NCBI GenBank assembly: GCA_016212795.1
Contig: JACRDT010000006.1
Location: 1 to 55,124 of the forward strand
Length of the DNA: 55,124 nucleotides
Source: Elusimicrobiota bacterium
GTDB taxonomy: Bacteria; Elusimicrobiota; Elusimicrobia; UBA1565; UBA9628
Reading direction: 5' to 3'
The notes under the pieces are model-generated. The model ran no database searches, was not told the origin of the DNA, and worked only from the letters and a program-made list of their open reading frames with translations. This document shows positions 46,854 to 55,124 of this stretch, one piece after another. The position numbers and the translations under genes were made by a program. Every line of letters starts with the position of its first letter. Position 1 is the first letter of the stretch.

Positions 46854-47915
46854 ATGCCAGGGCCTGATTTCGACCTTGTCGCGCTCCTGACGGACGTCGT
46901 CGCCAGGGGCGGATCGGACCTCCACCTGATCAACGGCATCCCGCCGTTGGCACGCATCTGCGGCAACATGGGGACCCTGCCGTACCCCCCCCTCAACCCC
47001 GATTCGCTCAACGCCCTGCTCAACCCCTATCTGCTCGAGAACCGCAAGAAGACGTTCGACGAGGAGCACTGCGTCAATTTCTCCTGCACGGTGACCAACA
47101 TCGGCCGGTTCAGGTTCAACCTCTACCGCTCGCTCGGCATCCCGGGCGCGACCATCAGGACGCTGCCGGTGCGGCATTTCCCCCTCTCCTCGCTGGGCCT
47201 GCCGCCCATCGTGGGGACGCTCGCAACAAGGCGCGCCGGGATCATCTTCGTGACGGGGGCGACCGGCTCGGGCAAGAGCACGACCATGGCCGCCATGCTG
47301 GAGTGGGTCAACCAGACCGGCCACCCCGGCAAGGTCATCACGATCGAGGACCCCATCGAGACCCTCTTCAAGCCGGTCAAGTGCGTGTTCGTGCAGCGGG
47401 AGGTCTTCGTCGACTGCACCTCCTTCCAGCAGGGCACGCTCGACGCCCTCCGCCAGGACCCCGACATCCTCGCCATCGGAGAGATGCGCGACATCGAGTC
47501 CATGCGGGGCGCGCTCCTGGCGGCCGAGACGGGTCACCTGGTCGTGACCACCCTGCACACCCAGGACGCCGCCAAGACCGCCCAGCGCGTGGTCCGGGCC
47601 TTCCCCGCCGAGGAGCAGGACGGCGTCCGGGAGCAGCTCTCCAACACCCTCGAGGCGGTCATCTCCCAGGAACTCGTCCCGCGGGCGGACGGCAAGGGCC
47701 TGGTGCCGGCCGTCGAGGTCCTCATCGGCAACCCGGCGGTGCGCCAGCTCATCCGCGAGAACAAGCTCGAGCAGATCAACGACTGCATCCAGTCGGGCGT
47801 GTCGGCCGGCATGATCGGCAAGGACATGTCCCTCAAGACCCTCTACCGCACCAAGGTCATCTCACGGGAGGCCGCGGCGGAGCGCATGCGCAACCCGGAG
47901 ATGCTCGACCGTTGA
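46854..47915 (+). CDS. pilT: PilT-family type IV pilus retraction ATPase (353 aa)
   Basis: Hexameric ATPase that powers pilus retraction. The N-terminal half starts LLTDVVARGGSDLHLINGIPPLARI (family SDLH). The core has Walker A VTGATGSGKSTTMAAM, the Asp box ITIEDPIE, Walker B DPDILAIGEMRD and the His box GHLVVTTLHT. The AIRNLIRE motif of PilT is represented by PAVRQLIREN near the C-terminus. Start at ATG 46854 after AAGGAG. No other pilus genes are adjacent; the next gene is a cNMP-binding protein. Confidence 0.92.
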   Translation: MPGPDFDLVALLTDVVARGGSDLHLINGIPPLARICGNMGTLPYPPLNPDSLNALLNPYLLENRKKTFDEEHCVNFSCTVTNIGRFRFNLYRSLGIPGATIRTLPVRHFPLSSLGLPPIVGTLATRRAGIIFVTGATGSGKSTTMAAMLEWVNQTGHPGKVITIEDPIETLFKPVKCVFVQREVFVDCTSFQQGTLDALRQDPDILAIGEMRDIESMRGALLAAETGHLVVTTLHTQDAAKTAQRVVRAFPAEEQDGVREQLSNTLEAVISQELVPRADGKGLVPAVEVLIGNPAVRQLIRENKLEQINDCIQSGVSAGMIGKDMSLKTLYRTKVISREAAAERMRNPEMLDR

Positions 47916-47922
47916 GAACCGT

Positions 47923-48360
47923 TTGGACCCCTTCAAGATAACGATCGACGACGAAGCCGCCGAGATGCTCGGCAAGGCGCTCAAGCTCGAGGGCTTCTTC
48001 CCGGAGTTCAAGGCGCCGCACGTGCAGACGCTCTTCCCGCACAGCGCCCTCTGGTTCTACTCCAAGGACGCCATGATGATCCGGCAGGGGGACACGGACC
48101 GGGACGTCTTCGTCATCTGCCTGGGCTCGGTCTCCGTCACCAAGACCTTCGGGGACGCGGGCGCCGAGGTCGCGGTCCTCAAGGCCGGGGACCTCTTCGG
48201 CGAGGTGGCGCTGGTCCGGGCCGCCCCGCGCACGGCCACCGTCATCGCGCTGGAGGATTCCAGGATCTTCCGGCTGGCCCAGGGGGACATGGCGTACATC
48301 CTCAAGCAGAACAACGCCCTGTCCCAGCACCTCCTCAGCCTGGCCGAGCAGCGCCGCTGA
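47923..48360 (+). CDS. Cyclic-nucleotide-binding domain protein (145 aa)
   Basis: Single cNMP-binding fold (CRP N-domain) without a DNA-binding domain: FYSKDAMMIRQGDTDRDVFVICLGSVSV, then AGDLFGEVALVRAAPRTATVIAL, where FGEVAL and PRTATV form the phosphate-binding cassette. It could tune PilT or a motility switch by binding cAMP or c-di-GMP; this is suggested only by being 7 nt downstream of pilT. The start is TTG at 47923, the first that fits. Confidence 0.8.
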   Translation: MDPFKITIDDEAAEMLGKALKLEGFFPEFKAPHVQTLFPHSALWFYSKDAMMIRQGDTDRDVFVICLGSVSVTKTFGDAGAEVAVLKAGDLFGEVALVRAAPRTATVIALEDSRIFRLAQGDMAYILKQNNALSQHLLSLAEQRR

Positions 48361-48362
48361 CG

Positions 48363-49055
48363 ATGACGGACGTCGACGCCTTGCTCGGCGACCTGCGCTC
48401 GAGGTCCGACCCCGTCCTGGCCAGGCGGCTGCGGGCCCGCTACAAGACGGCCGAGACGGTCGTGGGGCTCGACGCCGCCGCGCTCAAGGGCGCCGTGGCG
48501 GCATGGCTGGCGCGCCGGGACGCGGCGCCGACCCTCGCCGAGCTCGACCGCCTCTTCCGGAGCGGGGTGTGCGAGGCGAGGCTGGCCGCCATGGAACTCG
48601 CCCTCGCGAGACGCGCCGAGTGGGACCGGGGCTGGGCCGACCTCTTCGTGGGCTGGGCGTGGACGGAGGAGACCTCGTGGCCCGTGGCCGACGTCCTGGG
48701 GCCCAGGCTGCTCGGTCCCCTGTGGCTCGCCGGGCAGCTCGACGCGGACCGGCTCGAGGAGTTCGCCCGGCGCCCGCGGCTGTGGCCCTGGAGGACGGGG
48801 ATGACGGCGCTCGTCGCAGGCCTCTCGCGGGGAGAGGGCGACTGGCCCCTGTTCGAGCGGTTCTGCGAGTCGTGCGTGCCGCGGGGCTCGCCGTTCCACG
48901 GGGAGCGCGCGGCGTTCAACGGCGTCCGGACGGCGCTGCGCGCCGCCCTCAAGGGCTGCCCGGCCAGGGTCCGCGATTTCCTCGACCGGCACGAACCCGA
49001 ACTGCCGGGCTATCTGCTCATGGCGTTCAAGCGCGAGGTCGATATCGATGGCTAA
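48363..49055 (+). CDS. AlkD-like HEAT-repeat protein (230 aa), tentative
   Basis: Helical repeats throughout, with Trp/Arg-rich faces (WTEETSWPVADVLGPRLLGPLW and RLWPWRTGMTALVAGLSRG). This recalls AlkD, a DNA glycosylase built of HEAT-like repeats that removes alkylated bases, and the ARRLRARYKTAETVVGLDAAALKG start also resembles that family's (Y/F)...G(V/I) segment. The catalytic Asp of AlkD is not clear. Starts 2 nt after the cNMP-binding gene and overlaps the DUF502 gene by 8 nt. Could be another HEAT protein. Confidence 0.5.
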   Translation: MTDVDALLGDLRSRSDPVLARRLRARYKTAETVVGLDAAALKGAVAAWLARRDAAPTLAELDRLFRSGVCEARLAAMELALARRAEWDRGWADLFVGWAWTEETSWPVADVLGPRLLGPLWLAGQLDADRLEEFARRPRLWPWRTGMTALVAGLSRGEGDWPLFERFCESCVPRGSPFHGERAAFNGVRTALRAALKGCPARVRDFLDRHEPELPGYLLMAFKREVDIDG

Positions 49056-49668
49056 TCTGCCGATCGTCCGAAGACTCAGGCACACGCTGATCAGCGGGCT
49101 CTTCATCGTCGGGCCGCTGAGCCTCACCTTCATGCTCCTGGCGTGGTTCGTGGGCACCGTGGACCGCGCCGTCGCCCCGGTCATCGGCCTGGTCGGCCGG
49201 CCGCTGCCCGGCCTGGGCCTGGTGACGGCCCTGGCCATCGTCCTGGGCGCCGGCCTGCTCGGCAGCCATGTCGCGACCCGGCACATCCTCGAGGTGTTCG
49301 AGGAGATGCTCCTCAAGGTGCCGGTCTTCAACTGGCTCTATCGCACCATCAAGCAGATCTCGGACGTGTTCTCGCCGAAGGCCAAGCCCACGTTCAAGCA
49401 CTTCGTGGTGGTGGAGTATCCCCGGCCCGGCCTGTACCGTTTCGGCTTCGTGACGAGCGAGCTCACCGTCGAGTTCGTCGCCGGGCCGCGGGAGTTCGTC
49501 GCGGTCTTCATCCCGACCAACCACGTCTACGTCGGCGACTACACGCTGGTGCCCAAGGACCAGGTCTTCTACACCGACCTGACCCAGCAGCAGGGGGTGC
49601 AGATCACCCTATCGGCCGGGGCGTCGCTGCCCCCGGCCGTGAAGGTCTCCCGCAGCGCGGCTTCTTAG
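49048..49668 (+). CDS. DUF502 family membrane protein (206 aa)
   Basis: Two N-terminal membrane helices (LISGLFIVGPLSLTFMLLAWFV and VTALAIVLGAGLLGSHVA), then a soluble domain with VPVFNWLYRTIKQISDVFSP and FVAVFIPTNHVYVGDYTLVPKDQV, the hallmark blocks of DUF502. Function unknown. Its end overlaps the convergent YtxH gene by 4 nt. Last of the pilT operon by position. Confidence 0.88.
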   Translation: MANLPIVRRLRHTLISGLFIVGPLSLTFMLLAWFVGTVDRAVAPVIGLVGRPLPGLGLVTALAIVLGAGLLGSHVATRHILEVFEEMLLKVPVFNWLYRTIKQISDVFSPKAKPTFKHFVVVEYPRPGLYRFGFVTSELTVEFVAGPREFVAVFIPTNHVYVGDYTLVPKDQVFYTDLTQQQGVQITLSAGASLPPAVKVSRSAAS

Positions 49669-49952
49669 ACGTTCAGCGATTCCTGCTTCGTCTCGCCGGC
49701 CTCGAAATAGGCTTCCTTGCCGGCCTTGAGGGCCGCGGCGAGCTGGCTCTTCTTGGCCGGGATCTTGTCCTTGAGGTCCTTGATCCTGTTCAAGAGGTCG
49801 GAGCCCTGCTCCCGGCGCTCCTTGAGCCAATCGCCCAACTGCTCGCGGGTCTCGGACCCGGGTCTCGGGGCGAGGAGTATGCCCGCGACCGCGCCCGCCA
49901 CGGCTCCGAAAAGGAACATCGTCAACTCATTGCCATTGTCATTCTGTGCCAT
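49665..49952 (-). CDS. YtxH-domain small membrane protein (95 aa)
   Basis: One N-terminal Gly/Ala-rich helix, LTMFLFGAVAGAVAGILLAP, followed by RPGSETREQLGDWLKE and a charged amphipathic helix, exactly the YtxH pattern linked to general stress proteins in Firmicutes. Promoter box TGTTATAAT 54 nt upstream leaves a leader. Function unknown. Confidence 0.85.
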   Translation of the reverse strand: MAQNDNGNELTMFLFGAVAGAVAGILLAPRPGSETREQLGDWLKERREQGSDLLNRIKDLKDKIPAKKSQLAAALKAGKEAYFEAGETKQESLNV

Positions 49953-50006
49953 GATTCATCCCCTGAAGAACAAGAATCGGCGTCCTGCCGAAAGTGCCTT
50001 GGCCCG

Positions 50007-50015
50007 ATTATAACA
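50007..50015 (-). promoter_or_regulatory. Extended -10 promoter of the YtxH gene
   Basis: Minus strand TGTTATAAT, identical to the GYF-gene promoter core. It lies in the 98-nt gap after the response regulator gene. Confidence 0.6.
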
Positions 50016-50050
50016 CAAATGCGCGCGGCCTTGGGCGTGCGCCCCAGGGG

Positions 50051-51247
50051 TCACTCGATCGACGGGTGTTTCTTGAACTGCTCCAGCTTGTAGCGGAACA
50101 GCTTGGGGATGCCGTCCCTGCCGACCCAGAGCCACCGGTCCCGCCAGGTGAAGCACGACAGGGCTTCCCGTCCCATGTCCAGGGCGGGAAGGGTGTACCG
50201 GGCGATGACCCGGAGCTCGTTGTCGAGCCGGTGCTGGTAGAGCATCCGGGTGTCGGCGTCGGCGGACCAGAAGTACTGGGGGTCCTTGAAGAGCGCCGCG
50301 GGCGTCTTGCCGGGCGCCTTGAAGGAGGCGACCACGGTCATCTGGTGGTCGAGGTCGTGCTGGTAGAACCTCCTCGTCTCGCTGTCGACGGACCAGAGGT
50401 AGCGGCCGTCCCAGTAGAGCCCGGTGGGGTTGCCGCCCGGGCTCTTGACGGAGTCCACCAGCGTGAACCCTCCGTCGAGCCTCCTGCGCTGGATGGTCTT
50501 CTTCCAGGAGTCGGCCACGAACAGCATGTCGTCGGTGACGGCCAGGCCGGTGATGTGGGAGTCGGGGATGTGGACCGAGCGCGCGATCTCCAGCCGCGAC
50601 CCTTTCTGCTTGAGCTCGTAGACGGTCTGGCTGAACCAGTCCGCGGACCACAGGCTCTCGCCCTTCCAGGCCACCGAGACCGGATGCTGGTAGGGGACCG
50701 GGTATTCGTCCGGCCCGCCGATGGCTTGGGCCGCGACGAGGACGCCGACCGCCACGACGGCGAGGCCCGCCACCCACTCCCACACGATCTTGGGCCCCCC
50801 CTCGGAGGTCCGTTCCGGGGAGGGGTCGCGAGGCGGCGGCGCCGGCTCGTCCATGGGGCCCGGCGCGGCAGCCGCCCTGGCGCCGCCGGTGGCTTGGAGG
50901 GCGGTCGTGACCTTGTCGACGAGCTCTTTGTTGCTGAAAGGCTTGGCGAGGTACTGGCTGGCGCCGAGCTTCATGACCTCCACCGCCGACTCGACGCTGC
51001 CGTAGCCCGTGACCATGATGACGGGGAGGCTCTCGCGGTCCTCCCTGATCTTGCGCAGGATCTGCACCCCGTCCATGCCGGGCAGGCGGATGTCGAGCAG
51101 GACCAGGTCCACGTCCCCCTTCTCGATGCGGGCCAGGGCGGACGGGCCGTCCGTGGCCTGCATGATGGTGTGGCCGCTGCGCGAGAGCACGGAGCCCAGC
51201 GCCATGCGCATGTCCGCTTCGTCATCGACGACCAGGATGTTAGCCAT
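50051..51247 (-). CDS. Response regulator fused to a membrane helix and extracytoplasmic beta-propeller (398 aa)
   Basis: Residues 1-118 are a canonical receiver: VVDDEADMR, phosphoacceptor Asp in LVLLDIRLPGMDG, Thr in IMVTGYGS and Lys in AKPFSNKEL. After a Pro/Ala linker, one helix (WVAGLAVVAVGVLVAAQAIG) crosses the membrane. The C-terminal ~200 residues have about five repeats of SVxWxGxxLWSADxxxxxxY type (LYWDGRYLWSVDSETRRFYQH, FKDPQYFWSADADTRMLYQH), a beta-propeller like those of quinoprotein or NHL/SMP-30-type folds. There is no DNA-binding output. Its ATG overlaps the end of the kinase gene by 8 nt, so this is the cognate regulator. The fusion is unusual. Confidence 0.85.
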   Translation of the reverse strand: MANILVVDDEADMRMALGSVLSRSGHTIMQATDGPSALARIEKGDVDLVLLDIRLPGMDGVQILRKIREDRESLPVIMVTGYGSVESAVEVMKLGASQYLAKPFSNKELVDKVTTALQATGGARAAAAPGPMDEPAPPPRDPSPERTSEGGPKIVWEWVAGLAVVAVGVLVAAQAIGGPDEYPVPYQHPVSVAWKGESLWSADWFSQTVYELKQKGSRLEIARSVHIPDSHITGLAVTDDMLFVADSWKKTIQRRRLDGGFTLVDSVKSPGGNPTGLYWDGRYLWSVDSETRRFYQHDLDHQMTVVASFKAPGKTPAALFKDPQYFWSADADTRMLYQHRLDNELRVIARYTLPALDMGREALSCFTWRDRWLWVGRDGIPKLFRYKLEQFKKHPSIE

Positions 51248-54200
51248 TCGCGACCTCCTTCAGGATGCATACGACGCGAGAGCCCTGCCCCTTCGTGCTG
51301 CTGAATTCGAGCGTCCCGCCGTGGGCGGCGACGATGCGCCGGGCGATCGCCACGCCCAGCCCCACCCCGGCGGGCTTCGTCGTGAAGAACGGCGTGCCGA
51401 CCTCGGGGACGTGCTCGGGGTCGAGGCCTTCCCCCCCGTCCTCGACGGCGATGGCCACCGCGCCCCCGTCGCCGGGCCGGGCTTCCAGCGCGACGGTGCC
51501 GCCGTCGGGCATGGCCTCGATGGCGTTGAGGACGATGTTGTGGAGCGCCTCGCACAGCAGTTCCTTGTCGGCGCGAAAGGCTGGGAGGCCCGCCGGGACG
51601 TCCCGGCGCAGCTTGACCCTGGATTCCTTGAGGCGGCCGGCGGCGCGCGAGGCGACCTCGTCGAACAGCTCGTCGACGGTGAGGGGCGCGAGCCGCAGGG
51701 CCAGGGGGCGGGTGAAGCCGACGAGCTCCTCGAGCCTCAGGGAAAGGGTGTCGACCGCCCGCAGGATGGCTTCCGTGGAGCCCCGCTCGCCTTTGGCCAG
51801 GCCGCCTTCCAGCATGGTCTCGGCGAGGCTGCGGATGATGCCCAGCGGGTTGCGGACCTGATGGGCGATGCCGAAGACCATCCGCTCGATGGCGGGGTCG
51901 CCGGCTTGGCGCAGGTGCGGGCCCGACTCCCACAGCGCCGCCTGCCGTGCCGACCGGGCTTTCTCGTCCTCCAGGGCCTTCTGGAGGGCCTTGCGCTCCT
52001 CCGCCGCGGCCCTGCGGACCTCGGCGATCTGGGCGAGGAGGTCCGCCCGGAGAGCGGCCTCCCTGCGGGCGTGTTCCTTCTGCAGGGCCGCCTTGTCGGC
52101 CTGGGCCTGGACGGTCCTCCCGAGGAGTTCCTTCTCGAAAGCGTCCTTCTCAGCGGCCAGCTCCTCGAGCTTGGCCGTCCATTCGCGCTCGATGCCCTGG
52201 GCCAGGCCGGCTTCCTTGCGGCGATGCTCGCTTTCCAGGGCGGCCTTCTCGGCCTGGGCTTTGCGCGTCTGCTCGGCCTGGGTTTGGCGGGCCTTCTCGG
52301 CGAGCTCCTCCCGGGCGGCCTCGTGCTCCGACGCCAGGGCCTCGAGCCTGGCGGTCCATTGGCGCTCGAGGTTCTGGGCCAGCTCCGCCTCGCGGCGGCG
52401 GTGCTCCCGCGTCATGGCCGCGGCCGCCTCTTCCAGGGAGCCTTTCTCCAGGGCGTCTTTCTCCGCGGCCAGGGCGCTGAGCCTGGCGGTCCATTCCCTC
52501 TCGAGCCCCTGCGTCAGTTCCGCCTCGCGGCGGCGGTGCTCTTTCTCCAAGATCGACTTGTCGGCCTGGACCTTGCGCAGCTTGTCCACGAGGTCCTTGA
52601 CCAGGGCTTCCTTCTCCTCGTTGAACTCCTTGAGCTTGGAGGCCCACTCCTGCTCCACGGCCTGGGTCAGCTCGGCCTCGCGGCGGCGCTGCTCCTTCTC
52701 GAGGGCGGCCCGCTCGGCCTGGGCCAGGCGCAGCTTCTCGGCGGCCTCTTGGTGCCATGCCTCGCTCTCGGCGGCCGCGGTCTTGAGCCTGGCGGCCCAT
52801 TCCCGCTCGAGCGACTGCGTCAGCTCCGCTTCCTTGCGGCGGTGCTCACCTGCCAGGGCGGCGGCCTTGTCCTTCAAGGCTGCCCGCTCGGCCTGGACCT
52901 GGCGCAGCTTCTCGGCGGCCTCGCTCTCCAGGGCCTCCTGCCGGGCCCTGTAGTCTCCTTTCAGCGACTCGATGGAGCCTTGCAGGTCCTTGAGCTTCCT
53001 TTCCGCGGCGGCCTTCTCCGCCGCCACGGCGTCCAGCCGGCCCGTCCATTCGCGCTCGAGGTCCCGGGCCAGCTCTCCCTCCCTGCGGCCGGCCTCTTTC
53101 TCCAGGGAGGCGGTCCGGTCCTTGATGGCCGCCTTGGCGGCGGCCGCGGCGCTCTCGGCCTCCTGGGCCCGGAGCGCCAGCGCCTCCTCGCGCTTGCGGC
53201 CGGCGGCCTTGAGCTCGCCCTGCTTGCGCTCGAACTCGAACTCCAGCGCGACCGCCTTGTCGCGGTATTCGGCCTCGAGGGCGGCTTGGGCGTGCTCGGA
53301 CTGCTGGAGCCGCTGGGCGAGCTGTTCCGTCTGCGCCCGGCGCTCCTTCTCCAGGACGGCTTTCTCCGCGGCCAGGGCGTCCATCTTGGCGGCCCAGTCG
53401 CGCTCGAAGCCCTTGGCCAGCTCGGCTTCCTTGCGCCGGTACTCCTTCTCGAGGGCGGCCGCCTTCTCCTTGACGGCGGCCTTGGCGGCGGACGCGGCGC
53501 TCTCGGCTTCCTGGGTCTTGAGCGCCAGTTCCTCCTCGAGCCGGGCGGCCTTCTGCTGGAAGGCGAGCTCCAGAGATTCCCTGGCGGCCTGGGTCTGCCG
53601 CGTCCTCTCCGCCAGCTCGCCTTCCCAGGATTGCGTCTGAGCCTGCCATTGGACCTTCTGGGCGTCGAAGGACGCCTGGAGCTCCTTGAACTCCCTCTGG
53701 ACGGCCTGCCGCTCCCGCTCGAGGGTCTCGGCCATCTCCCGCTCTTTGAGGACCGCCTCGGCCTTGAGCTCGCCGTGCCGGCGCTCGAACTCGAACTCCA
53801 AGGCGACCGTCTTGTCGCGGAACTCCGCCTCGAGCGCGGTCTTGGCGCGCTCGGACTGCTGGAAGCGATGGGTGAGCTGCTCCTCGCGGCTCCGGCGCTC
53901 CTTCTCGAGGGCTTCCTTCTCCGCGGCCAGGGCGTCCGTCTTGGCGGCCCAGTCGCGCTCGAAGCCCTTGGCCAGCTCGGCCTCCCTGCGGCGGTACTCG
54001 GCTTCGAGGGCGCCGGTCTTCTCCTGGAGAGCGGCTTCCATCGAGGCCCTGGCGGCCTGGGTCTGGCGCGCCTTCTCCGCGAGCCCCTTCTCCCAGGATT
54101 GCGCGTGAGCCTGCCATTGGGCCTTCTGCGCCTCGAAGGACGCTTGGAGCTCCTTGAACTCCTCCTGGATGCTCTGCCGCTCCCGTTCGAGGGTCTCGGC

Positions 54201-55124
54201 CATCTCCCGCTCTTTGAGGGCCGCCTCGTCCTTGAGCTCGCCTTGCTTGCGCTCGAACTCGAACTCGAGCGAGACCATCTTGTCGCGGAACTCCGCCTCG
54301 AGCGCGGTCTTGGCGCGCTCGGACTGCTGGAACCGCAGGGTGAGCCGCTCCTCGCGGCTCCGGCGCTCCTTCTCGAAGGCTTCCTTCTCGGCGCCCAGGG
54401 TGATGAGCTTCGCGGTCCAATCCTGGTCGAGGGATTGCGCGGCCTCGGCCTCGCGCCGCCGGTACTCCTTCTCGAGGGCGGCGGCCTTCTCCTTGAGGGA
54501 GGCCTTGGCCCCGGCCGCGGCGCTCTCCGCCTCCTGGATCTTGAGGGCCAGTTCCTCCTCGAGCTTGCGCTCCTGGGCTTTGAGGGCCTCGGCCTTGAGG
54601 GCCAGGGCTCTCTCCTCCTCCGCGCGCCGCGCGTCGAGCTCGAGCTCCAGGCGGCGGCGTTCGCTCCCCAGGGTCTCGCGCCGGTCCCTCTCGCGCCGGG
54701 CGGCCTCGGCCTCGAGCTCGGCGTGCCGGCGCTTGTAGTCCTCCTCCAGCCGGGCGGCCTTCTGCTGGGCGGCGGCCTCCATCGACTCCCTGGCGGCGTG
54801 GGCCTGCCGGACCTTCTCCGCCAGCTCCTTCTCCTTGGACTGCGCTTCGGCCTGCCATCGGGCTTTCTCGGCCTCGAAGGAAGCCTGGAGCTCCATGGAC
54901 TCCTTATGGACGGCCTGACGCTCCCGCTCGAGGGTCTCGGCCGTCTCCCGCTCTTTGAGAGCCGCCTCGGCCTCGAGCTCGGCGTGCCGGCGCTTGTAAT
55001 CCTCTTCCAGCCGGGCGGCCTTCTGCTGGGCGGCGGCCTCCATCGACTCCCTGGCGGCGTGGGCCTGCCGGACCTTCTCCGCCAGCTCCTTCTCTTTGGA
55101 CTGCGCTTCGGCCTGCCAATGGGC
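51240..55124 (-). CDS. Giant coiled-coil histidine kinase, N-terminus beyond the window (at least 1294 aa)
   Basis: The last ~220 residues are the kinase: dimerisation/phosphoacceptor IERMVFGIAHQVRNPLGII (His in AHQVRNP), N box ALHNIVLNAIEAM, G1 VEDGGEGLDPE, F and G2 boxes PFFTTKPAGVGLGVAI. Everything upstream to the window edge, over 1,050 residues, is charged heptad coiled coil rich in Glu, Lys, Arg and Ala, with no periplasmic loop or PAS domain visible. The frame is still open at 55124, so the sequence continues. Sensing may come from coiled-coil interactions or a domain further upstream. It overlaps the receiver-propeller gene by 8 nt. Confidence 0.88.
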   Translation of the reverse strand, partial: AHWQAEAQSKEKELAEKVRQAHAARESMEAAAQQKAARLEEDYKRRHAELEAEAALKERETAETLERERQAVHKESMELQASFEAEKARWQAEAQSKEKELAEKVRQAHAARESMEAAAQQKAARLEEDYKRRHAELEAEAARRERDRRETLGSERRRLELELDARRAEEERALALKAEALKAQERKLEEELALKIQEAESAAAGAKASLKEKAAALEKEYRRREAEAAQSLDQDWTAKLITLGAEKEAFEKERRSREERLTLRFQQSERAKTALEAEFRDKMVSLEFEFERKQGELKDEAALKEREMAETLERERQSIQEEFKELQASFEAQKAQWQAHAQSWEKGLAEKARQTQAARASMEAALQEKTGALEAEYRRREAELAKGFERDWAAKTDALAAEKEALEKERRSREEQLTHRFQQSERAKTALEAEFRDKTVALEFEFERRHGELKAEAVLKEREMAETLERERQAVQREFKELQASFDAQKVQWQAQTQSWEGELAERTRQTQAARESLELAFQQKAARLEEELALKTQEAESAASAAKAAVKEKAAALEKEYRRKEAELAKGFERDWAAKMDALAAEKAVLEKERRAQTEQLAQRLQQSEHAQAALEAEYRDKAVALEFEFERKQGELKAAGRKREEALALRAQEAESAAAAAKAAIKDRTASLEKEAGRREGELARDLEREWTGRLDAVAAEKAAAERKLKDLQGSIESLKGDYRARQEALESEAAEKLRQVQAERAALKDKAAALAGEHRRKEAELTQSLEREWAARLKTAAAESEAWHQEAAEKLRLAQAERAALEKEQRRREAELTQAVEQEWASKLKEFNEEKEALVKDLVDKLRKVQADKSILEKEHRRREAELTQGLEREWTARLSALAAEKDALEKGSLEEAAAAMTREHRRREAELAQNLERQWTARLEALASEHEAAREELAEKARQTQAEQTRKAQAEKAALESEHRRKEAGLAQGIEREWTAKLEELAAEKDAFEKELLGRTVQAQADKAALQKEHARREAALRADLLAQIAEVRRAAAEERKALQKALEDEKARSARQAALWESGPHLRQAGDPAIERMVFGIAHQVRNPLGIIRSLAETMLEGGLAKGERGSTEAILRAVDTLSLRLEELVGFTRPLALRLAPLTVDELFDEVASRAAGRLKESRVKLRRDVPAGLPAFRADKELLCEALHNIVLNAIEAMPDGGTVALEARPGDGGAVAIAVEDGGEGLDPEHVPEVGTPFFTTKPAGVGLGVAIARRIVAAHGGTLEFSSTKGQGSRVVCILKEVANG
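54700..55124 (-). repeat. 261-bp direct repeat within the kinase coiled coil
   Basis: A block containing ESMEAAAQQKAARLEEDYK and the residues before it recurs after 261 bp (87 residues) with only scattered base changes; for example, the same stretch is found near 54781 and 55042. Weaker copies of the same modules occur at 53.7, 54.2 and 54.9 kb. This indicates recent internal duplication. Confidence 0.8.

Noticed and set aside
51240..55124. CRISPR-like regular repeats at the right edge
   Set aside because: The repeats are in frame, code for coiled coil, and have no unique spacers.

Overview
The window is about 55 kb of GC-rich, gene-dense bacterial chromosome. It has a diderm gene set: outer-membrane barrel, lipoprotein, lytic transglycosylase and PilT. 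Long Pro/Ala-rich exported proteins, a CPBP protease behind a long exported spacer, a plant-type alpha-amylase and a NuoEF/GltS redox operon together suggest an Elusimicrobiota-like or other uncultivated bacterium. That placement is inference from content; no rRNA is present. I see no phage, insertion sequence or CRISPR array.

Layout. 0.25-2.9 kb: two minus-strand genes, a small membrane-anchored protein and a GYF-domain coiled-coil protein. 3.0-11.5 kb: tRNA-Lys and tRNA-Leu, then tig-clpP-lon, a class V aminotransferase, an ABC ATPase/permease pair, a TPR protein and a lone receiver domain. 11.5-16.4 kb: a YfhO-like membrane protein, a CPBP protease and a secreted alpha-amylase. 16.5-20.3 kb: a thioredoxin-TPR-RDD operon with visibly less GC-biased codons. 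20.4-22.9 kb: a zinc-ribbon rhomboid protease, a TlpA-like thioredoxin and a DGK1/VTE5-type lipid kinase. 23.0-26.7 kb: a LexA-controlled cassette of lexA, a RecA paralogue without a P-loop, a small helical protein and a divergent family B DNA polymerase (PolB2-like). 26.7-34.98 kb: a lytic transglycosylase, two large membrane proteins, a cupin and a class II aldolase-like protein. 35.1-40.3 kb: a NuoE/zinc-ribbon/NuoF/ferredoxin/GltS-like redox operon closed by a strong terminator. 40.35-46.8 kb: an SDR, a POTRA-barrel lipoprotein, mgtE, tRNA-Asn, a 45-residue peptide, an M42 peptidase and a TIGR01777 epimerase. 46.85-49.7 kb: pilT, a cNMP-binding protein, an AlkD-like protein and a DUF502 protein. 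49.7-55.1 kb: a YtxH protein, then a two-component pair: a giant coiled-coil histidine kinase running off the right edge and a response regulator fused through one membrane helix to a beta-propeller.

Two observations cut across the window. First, a family of short G/C-tract hairpin elements sits at gene starts (clpP, the GYF gene, the ABC permease, the ferredoxin subunit, upstream of the NuoE gene, around tig, and at the end of the RecA paralogue). Several carry a tiny MKRH-type reading frame whose TGA overlaps the next gene's GTG, or are fused in frame to the protein. Second, many promoters are extended -10 boxes (TGnTAtaaT) only 6-8 nt from the start codon, which implies leaderless or nearly leaderless mRNAs.

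The strongest candidate for an under-described system is the lexA/RecA-paralogue/small protein/PolB cassette, whose promoter carries a perfect 36-bp palindrome centred on its -10 box. The hairpin family at start codons is next.
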